64,000 nt of DNA from assembly GCF_040822085.1 (NCBI RefSeq), contig NZ_CP162006.1:2232001-2296000 (forward strand), in the 5' to 3' direction. Position numbers and translations under genes: made by a program. This stretch comes from Rhodoferax sp. WC2427. Its GTDB lineage: Bacteria > Pseudomonadota > Gammaproteobacteria > Burkholderiales > Burkholderiaceae_C. The notes beneath the pieces were generated by a model. It searched no databases and was not told the origin of the DNA. It saw only the letters and a list, made by a program, of their open reading frames with translations. How positions within the stretch are numbered: the first letter of the stretch is position 1; each line of letters starts with the position of its first letter. Shown in pieces: positions 7,941 through 14,983 of the stretch.

Positions 7941-8552
7941 CCCCATTACGCACTCAGAATCCACCACAAACTCGACCAGATGCCCGCGCAGCCGCGCCGT
8001 GTCGTCTTCGATGGTCGGAGCCTTGAACACGTCAAAACACGAGAACGACGGCAGCGCCTCCATGCCGCAAAACGCGTAGTTGGCGGTGTTGGCCACCAGC
8101 ACGTCGTCCACCGATTTGCCTTTGAACAGGTCTTGCGCCGGGTTGTCGAAGGCCTCTTGCGGCGCATTCCAGGTCAGTGAAACCATGTACTGCTTGCCTT
8201 GCAGCAAACCGCCCGAGCCGTACTGCCGGGTGGGGTCGGTGCGGGTGCGGCCATCGCCGGTGATGAAGCTGCCTTGCAGCATGCCCGCGGTAAACACCTC
8301 GTCCACGTATTTTTTGTAGATCCACGGCATGCCGAACCAGTACACGGGCGACTGCAGAATGACCAGGTCGGCCCACAGGTGCTTGGCCACCTCGTCGGCC
8401 ACGGCATAGCCTTGTTCGATGTAGGTGTGCTGCACGGTGTGGCCGCGTTGCTCCATCTCCTGCTGCACCACGTGGGCCATGGCAGCATTGAGCTTGCCGG
8501 TAGAAATGCCCTCGTAGAACTGGTGGGCGTGGAGGATTAAGACGTTTTGCAT
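7935..8552 (-). CDS. mdaB: NAD(P)H quinone oxidoreductase, MdaB family
   Basis: Cytosolic flavodoxin-like FAD enzyme that reduces quinones by two electrons and protects against oxidative cycling. The 205-residue protein follows E. coli MdaB closely in DGRTRTDPTRQYGSGGLLQG and SLTWNAP, and in WADLVILQSPVYWFGMPW. I chose the ATG at 8552 (MQNVLILHAHQ) since it opens the first beta strand; 14 further upstream residues are non-conserved. It is divergent from a LysR gene, which probably regulates it, perhaps in response to quinones or electrophiles (inference). Confidence 0.88.
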   Translation of the reverse strand: MQNVLILHAHQFYEGISTGKLNAAMAHVVQQEMEQRGHTVQHTYIEQGYAVADEVAKHLWADLVILQSPVYWFGMPWIYKKYVDEVFTAGMLQGSFITGDGRTRTDPTRQYGSGGLLQGKQYMVSLTWNAPQEAFDNPAQDLFKGKSVDDVLVANTANYAFCGMEALPSFSCFDVFKAPTIEDDTARLRGHLVEFVVDSECVMGA

Positions 8553-8628
8553 AGGGGTTTCCGGTTGAAGATGCTGCACTGTAGAGCGGCACATTCCAAA
8601 GAAAAATAGCCCAATGCTGCATGCCTTG

Positions 8629-8643
8629 TGAAGCTATGCTTCA
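8629..8643. promoter_or_regulatory. Inverted repeat just upstream of the LysR start
   Basis: TGAAGC-TAT-GCTTCA is a perfect 6-bp inverted repeat inside the longer imperfect one at 8624-8646, in the mdaB/LysR divergent gap and five bases before the chosen LysR start. Candidate operator for autoregulation. Confidence 0.35.
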
Positions 8644-8647
8644 AGGT

Positions 8648-9550
8648 ATGCAACTCAAACAATTCGACGGCCTGATGGCTTTCTGGAAAGTGGCGGAGCA
8701 CCGGGGGTTCACTGCGGCCGCTGCCGAGTTGGAGGTCTCGCCCTCGGCCCTGAGCCAGGCCATCCGCCAGCTGGAGGCCCGGCTGGGCGTGCGGCTGTTG
8801 CACCGCAGTACACGCAGCGTGAGCCTGACCGAGGCGGGCCAGGCCTACCTGGCGCAGGTGGGCCCGGCGCTGGGCCAGGTGATCGAGGCCGGGGAGGCGC
8901 TGAATGCCCTGCAAGGCCGCCCGGCAGGCACCCTGCGCCTGAACGCCGCCCGCATTGCCACCGCCATGGTGTTGCAGCCGCTGCTGGCGGGTTTTTTGGC
9001 CGAGTACCCGCAGGTGCAGATCGAACTGGTCAACGACGAGGGCTTTGTCGACATCGTGGAGCAGGGGTTCGACGCCGGCATCCGCATGGGCGAGAGCCTG
9101 CACCGCGACATGGTGGCCGTGCCCCTGGGCGGGCCGGTGCGCGTGGCGGTGGTGGCATCAAAGGACTACCTGCGGCGCTGTCCCGCCCCGCAGCATCCCG
9201 ATTACCTGGCGCAGCACAACTGCGTGCGCTTTCGTTTTGCGGCCACCGGGGCCATCTACAAATGGGAATTCCAGGTGGAAGGCCGGGTGGTGGAGTTTGA
9301 GGCCAAGGGCAATCTGACCATCAGCGACAGCCTGTTCAGCCTGGACGCGGCGCTGGAGGGCGTGGGCCTGGCCTATACCTTCGAACCCCTGGCGCGGCCC
9401 CACCTGCAGGCCGGGCGGCTGCAGCAGGTGCTGGAGGCGTTTGCGCCCACGTTCCCGGGCTTTTACCTGTACTACCCCAGCCGCCACGACCAGCCCAGCA
9501 AACTCAAGGCCTTCATCGACTACGTTCGCGCAAGGGGCGATTGCTCCTGA
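8648..9550 (+). CDS. LysR-family transcriptional regulator
   Basis: Regulator of 300 residues with the winged helix-turn-helix at residues 1-62 (FTAAAAELEVSPSALSQAIRQLE, seen in part as AAELEVSPSALSQAIRQLE) and a LysR substrate-binding domain; the DIVEQGFDAGIR stretch is typical of the CrgA/DmlR-like subgroup. Start at 8648 (MQLKQFDGL); ATGs at 8621 and 8636 are in frame and cannot be excluded. Divergent from mdaB, its likely target. The stop codon TGA is contributed by a dispersed repeat that starts at 9541 inside the last codons. Confidence 0.9.
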   Translation: MQLKQFDGLMAFWKVAEHRGFTAAAAELEVSPSALSQAIRQLEARLGVRLLHRSTRSVSLTEAGQAYLAQVGPALGQVIEAGEALNALQGRPAGTLRLNAARIATAMVLQPLLAGFLAEYPQVQIELVNDEGFVDIVEQGFDAGIRMGESLHRDMVAVPLGGPVRVAVVASKDYLRRCPAPQHPDYLAQHNCVRFRFAATGAIYKWEFQVEGRVVEFEAKGNLTISDSLFSLDAALEGVGLAYTFEPLARPHLQAGRLQQVLEAFAPTFPGFYLYYPSRHDQPSKLKAFIDYVRARGDCS

Positions 9551-9596
9551 AAAGAGAGCTGCTTGCGCTTATTGCAAAAGCGTAAAGTGCCTAAAA
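9541..9596 (+). repeat. Dispersed palindromic repeat, copy 2
   Basis: Left arm TTGCTCCTGAAA provides the last codons and stop of the LysR gene; the core GCTGCTTGCGCTTATTG follows. The same left arm occurs at 46450 after thiQ. Confidence 0.7.
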
Positions 9597-9694
9597 ACCT
9601 TGTAACTCCGTGGAGCTATGTTTTTACCCCCGGCTGGCGCTCCCCAGGGTGCCACGATGCCGCTAAGCTGCAAACCTTCAACAGGAGTACATGC

Positions 9695-10135
9695 ATGCAG
9701 ATTCGAATCGCCCAGAGCGCAGACTTCGCCCAGTGGTTGCCGCTGTGGCAGGGCTACCAGGCGTTTTACAAGACCGATATTCCCGAGTCGGTCACCGCGC
9801 TGACCTGGCAGCGCTTTCTGGACCCGGCCGAGCCCATGCACTGTGCGGTGGCCGAGGAGGGCGGGGCGCTGGTGGGGCTGGTGCACTACATCTACCACCG
9901 CAGCTGCTGGACGGCGGGCGACTACGTATACCTGCAAGACCTGTTCACCCTGCCCACTCTGCGCGGCAAAGGGGTCGGGCGGGCCTTGATCGAGCATGTG
10001 TACGCCAGCGCCGCCCATGAAGCCGCCGCCCGCGTGTGGTGGCTGACGCACGAGAGCAATCTGGACGCGATGCAGCTCTACGACCGCATCGCCGACAAGA
10101 GCGGCTTTGTGCAATACCGCAAGATGATCGGTTGA
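9695..10135 (+). CDS. GNAT-family N-acetyltransferase
   Basis: Cytosolic acetyl-CoA dependent acetyltransferase of 146 residues. The acetyl-CoA binding motif A is visible as LRGKGVGRALIEHVY (about residues 89-103), preceded by the beta-strand VYLQDLFTLP. Start at the ATG at 9695, which follows ACAGGAG; the open frame further upstream is not conserved-looking. Substrate unknown. It stands alone between two dispersed repeats. Confidence 0.85.
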   Translation: MQIRIAQSADFAQWLPLWQGYQAFYKTDIPESVTALTWQRFLDPAEPMHCAVAEEGGALVGLVHYIYHRSCWTAGDYVYLQDLFTLPTLRGKGVGRALIEHVYASAAHEAAARVWWLTHESNLDAMQLYDRIADKSGFVQYRKMIG

Positions 10136-10136
10136 C

Positions 10137-10185
10137 GCTACGTTTTTGGTAGCTGCTTGTGCTGGTGGGATAAGCGCAATGTCGG
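10137..10185 (+). repeat. Dispersed palindromic repeat, copy 3
   Basis: CGCTAC ... GGTAGCTGCTTGTGC ... ATAAGCGCAA, right after the acetyltransferase stop. The rest of the 271-base gap to 10406 holds no gene; it presumably carries the promoter of the binding protein-cyclase pair. Confidence 0.75.
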
Positions 10186-10406
10186 TTTTTGCATGGAATT
10201 TGTGCTGGCGCCATGCTCCACCGGCAGTGCTATCACTAGCGTAGCATTTCAGGCTGGATTGGTCGGTGATTGGGCTTGTTTTGGATGCTTTTTTTGCCCA
10301 CTACAATCTTTCGTTTCAGTTTGTAACCATCGCCAGGGTCCGTCCATCCGCAGAATGCCATCCACCCGCGTTTTCACTCCGGGATGGCCACCTGTTGTAG
10401 TGGAGA

Positions 10407-11516
10407 ATGGCTAAAGTGAAACCGATGCGCCACCCACTCACACCCTGCCCACAGAGGCCGTTGTTGACCAGACGGCAATTCGCACTGGCCGCCTCTGTGT
10501 CGCTGCCGCTGGCTGCGTCGGTGCGGGCCCGCGCTGCTGCCGGTGAAGTGTTGCGGGTGCTGGCCTGGCCGGGGTATGCAGATGCCGACATCGTCAAGAC
10601 CTTCGAGCAGCGCATGGGTTGCCGGGTCGAGGTGACCATGGTCGACTCGGACGTGAATCTGTGGCAAAAAATCAGCCTGCACCAGGCCCAGGACTTCGAT
10701 GTGTTCGCGGTCAATACGGCCGAACTGCAGCGCTACATCCGCCAAAACTGGGTCCAGCCCATCGCCACCGCCACGCTGCCCAACCTGTCGCGGCAACTGC
10801 CACGTTTTCAGAACCGGGCGGCGATTCCCGGCCTGGTCCATGGCGGCAAGACCTACGCCATTCCCTATACCTACGCCGAGATGGGCCTGCTCTACGACCG
10901 CGGGCAAATCAAGCAGCCACCCACCTCCATCACCGCCCTGTGGGATACCGGCTTGCAGGGCAAGGTGATCGCCTACAGCGCCGGCACGCACAACTTTGCG
11001 CTGGCAGCGCTGTCGCTGGGCCTGCCGTCGCCGTTCCGCCTGGCCGCCGACCAGTGGCCGCAGGCGGTGGACAAACTGATTGCCCTGCGCCGCAACGTCG
11101 GGGCCTTCTACACCCAGCCGGAGGAGTCGCTGGCCCTGTTCAAGCAACACCATGCCGCGCTGCTGTTTGCCAATTTTGGTCGGCAGCAGGAGGTGCTGTT
11201 TCGCGCAGCCGGGCTGGACGTGGGCTATACCATCCCCAAAGAGGGGGCGCTGGCCTGGCTGGACTGCTGGGCCATCACCCGCGGCGCCACCAACCCGGTG
11301 CTGGCCGCCGCCTGGATCAACTACCTGCTGGAGCCCGAGCCCGGCCAGGTGCTGGAGCAGCGCCAGGGCTTGGCCAACACCACCTCGGCCTCGCCCGATT
11401 ACCGTGGCGACGACCGCCTGGTCTGGCTGGAGCCGGTGGAAAGCGAGGAACGCCGCAACCTGCTGTGGAGCCGCATCGTTTCAGGTGACCGTGCCCGCAA
11501 GGTGCTGGCTCCATGA
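10407..11516 (+). CDS. PotD/NspS-like periplasmic binding protein paired with a diguanylate cyclase
   Basis: Periplasmic solute-binding protein of 369 residues, family 1 polyamine type. An N-terminal export signal with a twin-arginine-like start (TRRQFALAAS) ends near ARA-AAGE. The mature protein has PotD-like features: VLAWPGYADADIV, DVFAVNTAEL and IPYTYAEMGLLYDR. There are no ABC permease or ATPase genes nearby; instead a Cache-GGDEF cyclase begins 13 bases downstream. The layout recalls Vibrio NspS, a PotD-like sensor that controls the cyclase/phosphodiesterase MbaA, so a signalling rather than uptake role is likely (inference). The start could also be the ATG at 10425. Confidence 0.8.
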   Translation: MAKVKPMRHPLTPCPQRPLLTRRQFALAASVSLPLAASVRARAAAGEVLRVLAWPGYADADIVKTFEQRMGCRVEVTMVDSDVNLWQKISLHQAQDFDVFAVNTAELQRYIRQNWVQPIATATLPNLSRQLPRFQNRAAIPGLVHGGKTYAIPYTYAEMGLLYDRGQIKQPPTSITALWDTGLQGKVIAYSAGTHNFALAALSLGLPSPFRLAADQWPQAVDKLIALRRNVGAFYTQPEESLALFKQHHAALLFANFGRQQEVLFRAAGLDVGYTIPKEGALAWLDCWAITRGATNPVLAAAWINYLLEPEPGQVLEQRQGLANTTSASPDYRGDDRLVWLEPVESEERRNLLWSRIVSGDRARKVLAP

Positions 11517-11529
11517 GTGGAGGCATTGC

Positions 11530-13245
11530 ATGAGGTGGGGCATCGTCAGCAAGCTGGCGCTGTTGCTTGCTTCGGTGGGCTTTCTGGCATCCGGTCTGAC
11601 CGGCTTCTATGCATTCCAGGCCAGCCGCACGCTGCTGGTGGACTCGGCCAAGAACAGGCTGCTGACCTCCACCCAGGTGCTGGCCCGGCGCATCACCCTG
11701 ACCCGGGAAGAAGTCTCGCGCAACCTGCAGGTGCTGGCGAGCCTGCCGACCTCGGTTGCCATCCTGCAACACGAAGACGCGAGCGATACGGAGCGGATGG
11801 CCAAGCTGTTCAGCCTGCTGATCGAGGCCAACCCCAGCTACCTGCAGCTGCGCCTGATCTCGGCCAGCGACTACGGGCTGGAGCGGGTGCGGGTGGAGCG
11901 GGTCGGCCCGTCCACGCTGCGGGTACAGGGCGACGACCTGCAGGAGAAAGGCCACTACGCCTATGTCTCCGACACCCTGAAACTGCCCGCCCGCGCCACC
12001 TACATGTCGCGCATCACCATCAACCACGAGGGCGGCTCGTTTGCCGGGCTGGAGCAGCCCACGCTGCAACTGGCCATGCCGGTGATGGATGCCAGCAATA
12101 CGGCCATCGGCGTGGTGGTGGTGAACCTGGACCTGAACGGCATGTTCAGCCTGCTGGCCGCCGACCTGCCCACCGCGTTCAAGCTGTTTCTGGCCAACGC
12201 CGAGGGCGACATCCTGGTCCACCCGGACAACAGCAAGACCTTCGGCTTCGACAGGGGGCGGCGCGTATTGGTGCAAGACGAATTCGAGCCCCTGCGCGCG
12301 GTGGTCGAGGGCAAGCTTGACCAGGTGGTGTTCGAGGCCCGCGAGGACGACTATGCCGATGCCCCGGTGGTGGCGGCCTTCATTGCGCAAAAGGTCCAGA
12401 CCGTGAGCAGCGAAAGCCGTCTGATTCTGGGCCTGGCGCAGCCGCTGGACCAGGTACTGGTGCAAACCCAGCAGCTGGGCAACACCATATTGCAGATCGT
12501 GGTGGGCCTGTTCCTGCTGTGCCTGTTGGTGGCCGTGCTGCTGGCCCAGGCCCTGACGCGCCCGATCAACGCCGTGACCGCCGCCGCCCAGCGCTTTGCC
12601 AATGGCTTGCCGCCGGGCGACCTGCCCCTGCTGCGGCGGGACGAAATCGGCAGCCTGGCGCGCAGCTTCCACCAGATGCACCTGCAGATCACCCAACAAT
12701 TGGCCGATCTGCACGACAGCCAGGAAGAGCTGGAGCACCTGGCCCAGCACGACATCCTGACCGGCCTGCCCAACCGCCGTCTGTTCCAGGATCGGCTGGA
12801 GCAGGCCCTGGCCCACGCCCGCCGCTATGGCGAAAAGGTCTGCCTGCTGTTCATCGACCTGGACGGCTTCAAATCCATCAACGACGATTACGGCCACGAC
12901 GCGGGCGATGCGGTACTGAAAACCGTGGCCCAGCGCATGCAGCGCATCGTGCGCGAGGTAGACATGGTGGCCCGCCTGGGCGGCGATGAGTTTGTGGTGC
13001 TGCTGGGTGCCGCCGTGTCGCACAGCCACCTGGCGGCCGTTGCCAGCAAGCTGCTGGCCGCCACCAAAGAGCCCATTCCCTTGCAAGGCCAGGTGTTGCA
13101 GCTGACCGCCAGCATCGGCATCAGCCGCTACCCGGAAGACGGCCAGAGCGCCACCGAGATCCTGGCCACCGCCGACCAGGCCATGTACAGCGCCAAGCTG
13201 GGCGGGCGCGACGGCTACCGCTTCTTCTCTGCCGGCCTGGATTAG
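11530..13245 (+). CDS. Membrane diguanylate cyclase (Cache-HAMP-GGDEF)
   Basis: Inner-membrane enzyme of 571 residues that makes cyclic di-GMP. It has an N-terminal membrane helix (residues 5-28), a periplasmic Cache-type sensor domain (about 30-310), a second helix (about 318-340), a HAMP segment and a C-terminal GGDEF domain. The active-site GGDEF (484-488) is intact and an inhibitory RxxD site (REVD, 475-478) lies five residues before it. The ATG at 11530 follows the binding protein stop by 13 bases, so the two form an operon and the binding protein probably docks on the Cache domain (inference). Confidence 0.92.
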   Translation: MRWGIVSKLALLLASVGFLASGLTGFYAFQASRTLLVDSAKNRLLTSTQVLARRITLTREEVSRNLQVLASLPTSVAILQHEDASDTERMAKLFSLLIEANPSYLQLRLISASDYGLERVRVERVGPSTLRVQGDDLQEKGHYAYVSDTLKLPARATYMSRITINHEGGSFAGLEQPTLQLAMPVMDASNTAIGVVVVNLDLNGMFSLLAADLPTAFKLFLANAEGDILVHPDNSKTFGFDRGRRVLVQDEFEPLRAVVEGKLDQVVFEAREDDYADAPVVAAFIAQKVQTVSSESRLILGLAQPLDQVLVQTQQLGNTILQIVVGLFLLCLLVAVLLAQALTRPINAVTAAAQRFANGLPPGDLPLLRRDEIGSLARSFHQMHLQITQQLADLHDSQEELEHLAQHDILTGLPNRRLFQDRLEQALAHARRYGEKVCLLFIDLDGFKSINDDYGHDAGDAVLKTVAQRMQRIVREVDMVARLGGDEFVVLLGAAVSHSHLAAVASKLLAATKEPIPLQGQVLQLTASIGISRYPEDGQSATEILATADQAMYSAKLGGRDGYRFFSAGLD

Positions 13246-13300
13246 TTTGCTATCTGTTTGGTAGCTGCTTGTGCCCACCAGATAAGCGCAAGCGGCCAAA
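13246..13300 (+). repeat. Dispersed palindromic repeat, copy 4
   Basis: A well-conserved copy: TTTGCTATC ... GTAGCTGCTTGTGC ... GATAAGCGCAAGCGGCC, immediately after the cyclase stop. It can fold as a hairpin with CTTGTGC pairing GCGCAAG. Confidence 0.8.
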
Positions 13301-13425
13301 AGAATGCACAAGTCTGTGGTGGAGATGGCCAGCACTTCAGATTTTGGTAGACGCGTACGGCGGGGGCGTTTACCATTTTTCCAGAAGCACCGCAGTGTGT
13401 GGATGCCTTTTTGTGAGGACGCCCC

Positions 13426-14259
13426 ATGCCCCCATTTCCCCGCCGCCTTTGGGACGAGTCGCTGCAGCCCGCCTTGCGCGGGCTGGGCCTGGATGTACGC
13501 CGTTATCCACCGCAGGAGCCGCCGCCCTGGACCCAGGGCGCGTTCCAGGATTTGCTGGACAGCCGCAAGGCCGACCCATCAGGCCAACAGATAGCCCGGC
13601 AGGACGAGATCGCGTTCTTGCTGTTTTGCTTCCAGCATGTGGCGGAATCCAATGCCCAGCTGTTGCAAGATCTGTTTGTGCGCCATGAGCTGCAAGGGCT
13701 GCGGGGCGGGTTCTTTGTGGAGTTTGGCGCGGCAGACGGCATCCACCTGAGCAACTCCTGGGGGCTGGAAACCCACCTCGCCTGGCGCGGCATCCTGGCC
13801 GAGCCGGCCCGCAACTGGCACGAACGGCTCAAGCTCAACCGCGCCTGCACCGTGGAAACCCGCTGCGTGTGGAGCCGCACCGGTGAGATCTTGCAGTTCA
13901 ACGAGGTGCCGGTGTCCGAGTTCTCCACCATTGCCGCGTTCACCGACAAAGACCAGCGCGCCGATGCCCGCAAGAACGGTACGCTGTACGACGTGGAAAC
14001 CATCTCGCTGCTGGACCTGCTGGACGAGCACGCGGCACCGCCCTGTATCGACTACCTGTCCATCGACACCGAGGGCTCCGAGCTCACCATCCTGGAGGCT
14101 TTCGACTTCTCGCGCTACCAGGTCCGCACCATCACCGTGGAACACAACTACACCAGCGACCGCGAGAAAATCCACGACCTGCTGACCGCGCGCGGCTTCC
14201 AGCGCAAGTTCACCGAGTTCTCGAACTTTGACGACTGGTATGTGAACCGCTTGGTATAG
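13426..14259 (+). CDS. FkbM-family SAM-dependent methyltransferase
   Basis: Cytosolic protein of 277 residues. The SAM-binding motif FFVEFGAADGIHLSN (about residue 97) and the FkbM motif YLSIDTEGSELTIL (about residue 209) are clear. The family O-methylates glycans, antibiotics or glycolipids; nothing here identifies the substrate. The gene stands alone between the cyclase and pagL, and both neighbours act at the cell surface, so modification of a surface glycan is possible but unproven. Confidence 0.85.
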   Translation: MPPFPRRLWDESLQPALRGLGLDVRRYPPQEPPPWTQGAFQDLLDSRKADPSGQQIARQDEIAFLLFCFQHVAESNAQLLQDLFVRHELQGLRGGFFVEFGAADGIHLSNSWGLETHLAWRGILAEPARNWHERLKLNRACTVETRCVWSRTGEILQFNEVPVSEFSTIAAFTDKDQRADARKNGTLYDVETISLLDLLDEHAAPPCIDYLSIDTEGSELTILEAFDFSRYQVRTITVEHNYTSDREKIHDLLTARGFQRKFTEFSNFDDWYVNRLV

Positions 14260-14401
14260 GCCGCGCAAGGCGTGCCAGGTCGGCAAACCCCTACACGCCC
14301 GCGGCCTGTTGGCTGCTACGAGGTTTTGCACCCTACGGCACAATTTCTCCATGGCGCTGAGGGGGATCGGTTCCCGGTTCGCAGGGCGTCCACTGGGGGA
14401 A

Positions 14402-14983
14402 ATGGCAGACATGGTCAACACAAGAAAAGTTACGCGGTCTTTCGGGGCGCTGGCGGTATCGGCGTGCGGTTGGGCCTGGGCGGGCGGCGCCCTGGCGGCA
14501 GAGCCCACCGGGCCGTCGGTCTACCTCCAGGGCGGGCAGACGTTTGCGCAGCACGGCGATACCCGTACGGCCACCATCGGCCTGCGATTGCCGGTGCAAC
14601 GCGTATTCTGGGACGGGCGCGTCACGCTTGCCTGGGATGTGTTCTTGAGCCAGTGGAAGGTCGACGCCCCGCCGGGGGCGCGTTCGCACTTCACCCAGGT
14701 CGGCCTGGTGCCGATGTTCCGCCACCGTTTCGATGGTGGCCAGTCGCCGTGGTTTGTGGAGGCCGGGGTGGGCATTTCCTACCTGAACGCCCCTTACCAG
14801 ACCCCCTACAAATCGTTCAGCACCCAGTGGAACTTCAGCGACCACCTGGGGGTGGGCCGCAGCTTCGGAGCCCAGCGGCACCAGGAGTTGGGCCTGGTGT
14901 TGCAGCACGTCTCCAACGGCGGTTTGCGCAGCCCCAACCCGGGCGAAACCTTCCTGCAGGTGCGCTACAGCTACGGGTTCTAG
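14402..14983 (+). CDS. pagL: Lipid A 3-O-deacylase (PagL family)
   Basis: Outer-membrane eight-stranded barrel enzyme of about 193 residues that removes the 3-O-linked acyl chain of lipid A and so alters innate immune recognition and permeability. A Sec signal peptide ends near ALAA-EP. The catalytic motif HVSNGGLRSPNPGE contains the His-x-Ser pair, and the protein ends on an aromatic residue (YSYGF) as expected for Bam-dependent barrels. The start is uncertain between 14402 and 14411. Its TAG stop overlaps the ligD stop on the other strand (CTAG), so the two genes converge. Confidence 0.88.
   Translation: MADMVNTRKVTRSFGALAVSACGWAWAGGALAAEPTGPSVYLQGGQTFAQHGDTRTATIGLRLPVQRVFWDGRVTLAWDVFLSQWKVDAPPGARSHFTQVGLVPMFRHRFDGGQSPWFVEAGVGISYLNAPYQTPYKSFSTQWNFSDHLGVGRSFGAQRHQELGLVLQHVSNGGLRSPNPGETFLQVRYSYGF

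Noticed and set aside
11317..13335. A 672-codon open frame on the minus strand
   Set aside because: Antisense to the diguanylate cyclase, whose motifs are intact; no domain in the shadow.
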